In this document: in pieces, positions 61,298-64,000 of the stretch
Position numbering within the stretch: the stretch's first letter is position 1
Layout of the letters: the number at the start of each line of letters is the position of its first letter
Assembly (NCBI RefSeq): GCF_020531985.1
Contig: NZ_JAJAVQ010000002.1
Location: 620,001 to 684,000, forward strand
Reading direction: 5' to 3'
Length of the DNA: 64,000 nucleotides
DNA from: Rheinheimera aquimaris
GTDB taxonomy: Bacteria; Pseudomonadota; Gammaproteobacteria; Enterobacterales; Alteromonadaceae
Program-made: the position numbers and the translations under genes
The notes under the pieces: model-generated
Told to the model about the DNA's origin: nothing
What the model saw: only the letters and a program-made list of their open reading frames with translations
Database searches by the model: none

Positions 61298-62494
61298 TCA
61301 TGCCTGGTGTTTGCTCAGCCTGGAAGAAACAAGCACTGTGGCTGCCAGCAGGGCAGAGGAGACCCACAAGCAGGCAATGAGACCGTAAGCCTGATACAGC
61401 CAGCCAGACAGCACAGTTCCCAGTAAGCGGCCCATGGCATTTGCCATGTAATAAAAACCGACGTCCAGTGAAACGCCATCACTTTTGGCGTAGCGGATAA
61501 TCATATAGCTGTGTAAAGACGAGTTAACCGCAAACACAGCGCCAAACAGCAGCAAGCCGCCAATAAGCGCAGCCTCACTGTGCCACTGCAGCCATAATGC
61601 CAGTGCAATCAGTGCCGGTATCACGCTAAGCAGTATCACCCAGCGTGTTAAGCTGCGCCCGCCCGGCGGTGACTTTGTCAAAGCAGGCGTGACGCTTTGC
61701 ACCGCGCCATAGCCAATCACCCAAAGTGCCAGAAAACTGCCCACTGCCCAGTGGCTCCAGCCAAACTGGCTGGCCAGCGTTAGCGGCAGGGCAATCACAA
61801 ACCAGACATCCCGGGCGCCAAAAAGCAGCATACGCGCAGCCGAAAGTAGGTTAATAGCCCTGCTTTTTGACAGCAGCTCAGTAAATTTAGGTTTGGTTTT
61901 GCTTTTACCCAAATCGGCTTTAAGCTGCGATACGCTTAATAACCAGACTAAGCTAAGCATCAGTAACATAAGCAGAACTGCTGTGTTAAAACCATATAAA
62001 CTCAGCAGTAAACCACCGATAAAAAAGCCTACCCCTTTCAGGGCATTCTTTGAACCGGTAAGGACAGCGACCCATTTAAACAAGGTGTGTTGGGCGTTGT
62101 CTGCCACCAGCAGTTTGATACTGCTTTTAGCACTCATTTTATTTAAGTCTTTGGCGATGCCTGACAGCGCCTGGGCTGCCATGACCCACGGCACAACTAA
62201 GTACTGTGCTGGCAGCAATAGCATGCCAAGTGCCAGGATTTGCAGCAGCAGGCCAATATTCATGGTGTTATTCAGGCCGATGCGGGCACCGAGCCAGCCA
62301 CCAACCAAGTTGGTAATAACGCCAAAAATTTCATAAAACAAAAACAGCATGGCAATGGCCAGGCCGCTGTAACCCAGGCTGTAAAAGTGCAGCACTACCA
62401 GCATACGCAGGGCGCCGTCTGTCAGGGTAAAAGCCCAGTAATTGCCGGTGATCAGCAGGTACTGTTTCAGCGCCGGGCTAAGTGGTTTTGTCAT
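61298..62494 (-). CDS. arsJ: ArsJ, MFS exporter of 1-arseno-3-phosphoglycerate
   Basis: A 398-aa MFS transporter of the ArsJ group, starting MTKPLSPALKQYLLITGNYW. ArsJ exports the unstable product that a partner GAPDH makes from glyceraldehyde 3-phosphate and arsenate, giving arsenate resistance. About 12 transmembrane segments are visible. It starts four bases after the gap-type gene, and arsR precedes that, a recognised arsR-gapdh-arsJ order. This context makes the assignment firm. Confidence 0.9.
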   Translation of the reverse strand: MTKPLSPALKQYLLITGNYWAFTLTDGALRMLVVLHFYSLGYSGLAIAMLFLFYEIFGVITNLVGGWLGARIGLNNTMNIGLLLQILALGMLLLPAQYLVVPWVMAAQALSGIAKDLNKMSAKSSIKLLVADNAQHTLFKWVAVLTGSKNALKGVGFFIGGLLLSLYGFNTAVLLMLLMLSLVWLLSVSQLKADLGKSKTKPKFTELLSKSRAINLLSAARMLLFGARDVWFVIALPLTLASQFGWSHWAVGSFLALWVIGYGAVQSVTPALTKSPPGGRSLTRWVILLSVIPALIALALWLQWHSEAALIGGLLLFGAVFAVNSSLHSYMIIRYAKSDGVSLDVGFYYMANAMGRLLGTVLSGWLYQAYGLIACLWVSSALLAATVLVSSRLSKHQA

Positions 62495-62497
62495 AGC

Positions 62498-63508
62498 TTA
62501 GGTTTTATCCTGCAGGCCAACCATTCTGGCCAGCTCAGCGGTGCGGTTGGCGTAACCCCACTCGTTGTCGTACCAGGCATAGATTTTCACCTGAGTGCCA
62601 TTGATAACCAGCGTAGATAAGGCATCGATGACACTCGACCTTGGGTCGGTTTTATAATCCACCGACACCAGCGGCCGGGTTTCGTAACCTAATATGCCTT
62701 TTAATTCACCTTCTGCAGCTGCGTTTAGCAGGGCATTCACTTCATCGCTGGTGGTTGCGCGTTCTACTTCGAATACGCAGTCAGTTAACGAGGCATTCGC
62801 CAACGGTACCCGCACAGCGTGGCCATTTAACCGGCCCTTAAGCTCAGGAAAAATCTCGGTAATGCCGCTGGCTGAACCGGTAGTGGTGGGGATCAGGCTG
62901 CTGCCACAAGCGCGGGCGCGGCGTAAGTCTTTATGTGGTGTGTCCAGAATGCTCTGGGTATTGGTTAAGTTATGGATGGTGGTCATGCTGCCGTGCTTAA
63001 TGCCCAGCTTTTCATGGATCACTTTAACCACCGGTGCCAGACAATTCGTCGTGCAGCTGGCCGCGGTGACGATGCGATGCTGCTGTTTGTTGTACAGCTG
63101 ATGATTAACCCCCATCACTATATTGAGCACACCCGGCTCTTTTACCGGTGCACTGACCACAACCCGTTTTACGCCTTGTGCCAGATAAGCTTCTAACAGC
63201 GCCGTGCTTTTCATTTTGCCAGAGGCTTCAATCACCACATCACAACCTGACCAGTCGTTATTGGCAATGGCTTTATTACTGCTAACTGCCACCGCTTTGC
63301 CATTGATCACGATGTTATTGCCCTCTGCCACGGCAGTGTGATGCCAGATACCGTGCACAGAGTCAAAATTAAGCAAATGGGCCAGCGTGGCGGCATCGGC
63401 TGCCGGGTCGTTAATCTGTACAAATTCTACTTCAGGCCAGTCAAACGCTGCCCGCAGAGCCAGGCGACCAATACGGCCAAAGCCATTTATACCTACTTTA
63501 ATTGTCAT
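62498..63508 (-). CDS. ArsJ-associated glyceraldehyde-3-phosphate dehydrogenase
   Basis: A 336-aa GAPDH with the Rossmann start [12 protein letters not shown], catalytic Cys152 (ASCTTNC) and His179 (TIHNLTNTQ). In this operon it would use arsenate in place of phosphate, forming 1-arseno-3-phosphoglycerate for ArsJ. ATG 63508 has AAGGAG nine bases upstream; the open frame extends six codons into the arsR end. A housekeeping GAPDH is presumably elsewhere. Confidence 0.92.
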   Translation of the reverse strand: MTIKVGINGFGRIGRLALRAAFDWPEVEFVQINDPAADAATLAHLLNFDSVHGIWHHTAVAEGNNIVINGKAVAVSSNKAIANNDWSGCDVVIEASGKMKSTALLEAYLAQGVKRVVVSAPVKEPGVLNIVMGVNHQLYNKQQHRIVTAASCTTNCLAPVVKVIHEKLGIKHGSMTTIHNLTNTQSILDTPHKDLRRARACGSSLIPTTTGSASGITEIFPELKGRLNGHAVRVPLANASLTDCVFEVERATTSDEVNALLNAAAEGELKGILGYETRPLVSVDYKTDPRSSVIDALSTLVINGTQVKIYAWYDNEWGYANRTAELARMVGLQDKT

Positions 63509-63519
63509 ATCAGTACTCC

Positions 63520-63849
63520 TTAGCAACAGGTGACGGCCGGGCGGTTAGCCAGACTTGCGATATTGTCGCGGATGAACTCCGGGTTATGTGCCAGCGTTTG
63601 GCGCAGCACCATTTCCGCCCACGCCGGCAATGCCGGATGCAAGCGGTAAAATACCCACAGGCCGCGCTTTCTGTCCTGCAGCAGGCCGGCCTTTTTTAAC
63701 AGTGCCAGATGACGCGATACCTTAGGCTGAGGCTCACCCAGTGCCTGCATCAGGTCACAGACACATAACTCTGGCTGTTGGCACAGCAGTAACACTGCTT
63801 TGAGGCGGGTGCCATCGGCAATGGCTTTGTAAAGGGTTAGGGGCTGCAT
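63520..63849 (-). CDS. arsR: ArsR-family arsenic-responsive repressor
   Basis: A 109-aa ArsR-SmtB winged-helix repressor. ELCVCDL (Cys29, Cys31) is the metalloid-binding motif of ArsR in the DNA-recognition region; the third Cys of the E. coli version is replaced by Met. Two more cysteines end the protein (VTCC). [15 protein letters not shown] is the recognition helix. I used ATG 63849, which gives the usual [16 protein letters not shown] start; ATG 63879 in frame would add ten residues. First gene of the arsR-gapdh-arsJ operon. Confidence 0.9.
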   Translation of the reverse strand: MQPLTLYKAIADGTRLKAVLLLCQQPELCVCDLMQALGEPQPKVSRHLALLKKAGLLQDRKRGLWVFYRLHPALPAWAEMVLRQTLAHNPEFIRDNIASLANRPAVTCC

Positions 63850-63943
63850 AGTTAACTTACTATATCTGTTTTTTCGCATGTAATGATGCGCGGTGAATAT
63901 GACATTTTGATGACGATCAGTCTAGTAGCGACCAGCCTCAGGT

Positions 63944-63968
63944 TGTCACATAAATATCATCTGTGACA
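63944..63968. promoter_or_regulatory. inverted repeat near the right window edge
   Basis: TGTCACA (63944-63950) and TGTGACA (63962-63968) are perfect complements around 11 AT-rich bases. Read as direct 7-mers spaced by four (TTGTCAC, then ATATCAT) it also faintly resembles a Pho box. It may control a gene beyond the window or the ars operon. Confidence 0.35.
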
Positions 63969-64000
63969 CTTACACTGCGCGCGTCAAAGCCTTGCAAAGT

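Noticed and set aside
1..64000. Prophage, insertion sequence, CRISPR array, tRNA or rRNA genes
   Set aside because: No phage structural genes, transposase, regular spaced repeats or cloverleaf-like stretches with conserved T-arm were seen.

Overview
The window looks like a chromosome segment of an aerobic marine or freshwater gammaproteobacterium in the Alteromonadales/Chromatiaceae neighbourhood (Rheinheimera, Alishewanella or Arsukibacterium type). This is inference from gene content and order, not from a marker search. The blocks gmk-rpoZ-spoT-...-recG, recC-recB-recD and yicC/rph-pyrE-(dgkA)-slmA-dut-coaBC-radC-rpmB-rpmG-mutM follow enterobacterial synteny with local changes. No rRNA, tRNA, CRISPR array, insertion sequence or prophage is visible.

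Region 1 (1-6064) deals with sulfur amino acids and metal. It holds a PLP trans-sulfuration lyase, then a CadR/PbrR-like MerR regulator divergent from a TonB receptor with a His/Asp-rich N-terminus. The receptor promoter has the 19-bp spacer typical of MerR control. Next comes mesX-mesD, a folate-independent methionine synthase pair behind two tandem MetJ boxes. Region 2 (6049-12578) is a leftward operon gmk, rpoZ, spoT, ridA, a periplasmic binding protein and recG. Region 3 (12792-20027) has a DUF4442 thioesterase-like gene, a beta-propeller diguanylate cyclase, a membrane 'recombinase' of the Gcr family and pepD.

Region 4 (20069-30361) is accessory: an AT-rich islet with a DUF4160/DUF2442 pair, a GFA protein, an EamA exporter with divergent LysR, an M14 carboxypeptidase, rof, a MarR-controlled EmrA/DUF2955 efflux operon with duplicated operators, a cupin, and an esterase divergent from an AraC regulator. 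Region 5 (30377-45377) has cti, recCBD, gabD, a stand-alone BLUF photoreceptor, and a Fic AMP-transferase lying between the yicC 3' end and a second degenerate copy of that end. That arrangement suggests a small integrated element.

Region 6 (45427-53530) is the yicC-to-mutM housekeeping block. Between dgkA and slmA it carries two long hairpin repeats, one of which has a second copy at 12666-12771. The outer stem arms differ completely between the two copies yet stay complementary within each copy. Region 7 (53532-63849) has an Omp85 barrel protein, MscS with an unknown partner, MgtE, a GGDEF-EAL enzyme, a CDF exporter, and an arsR-GAPDH-arsJ arsenate resistance operon.

The most interesting items are the yicC-linked Fic islet, the covarying hairpin repeats, and the MerR-controlled metal receptor.
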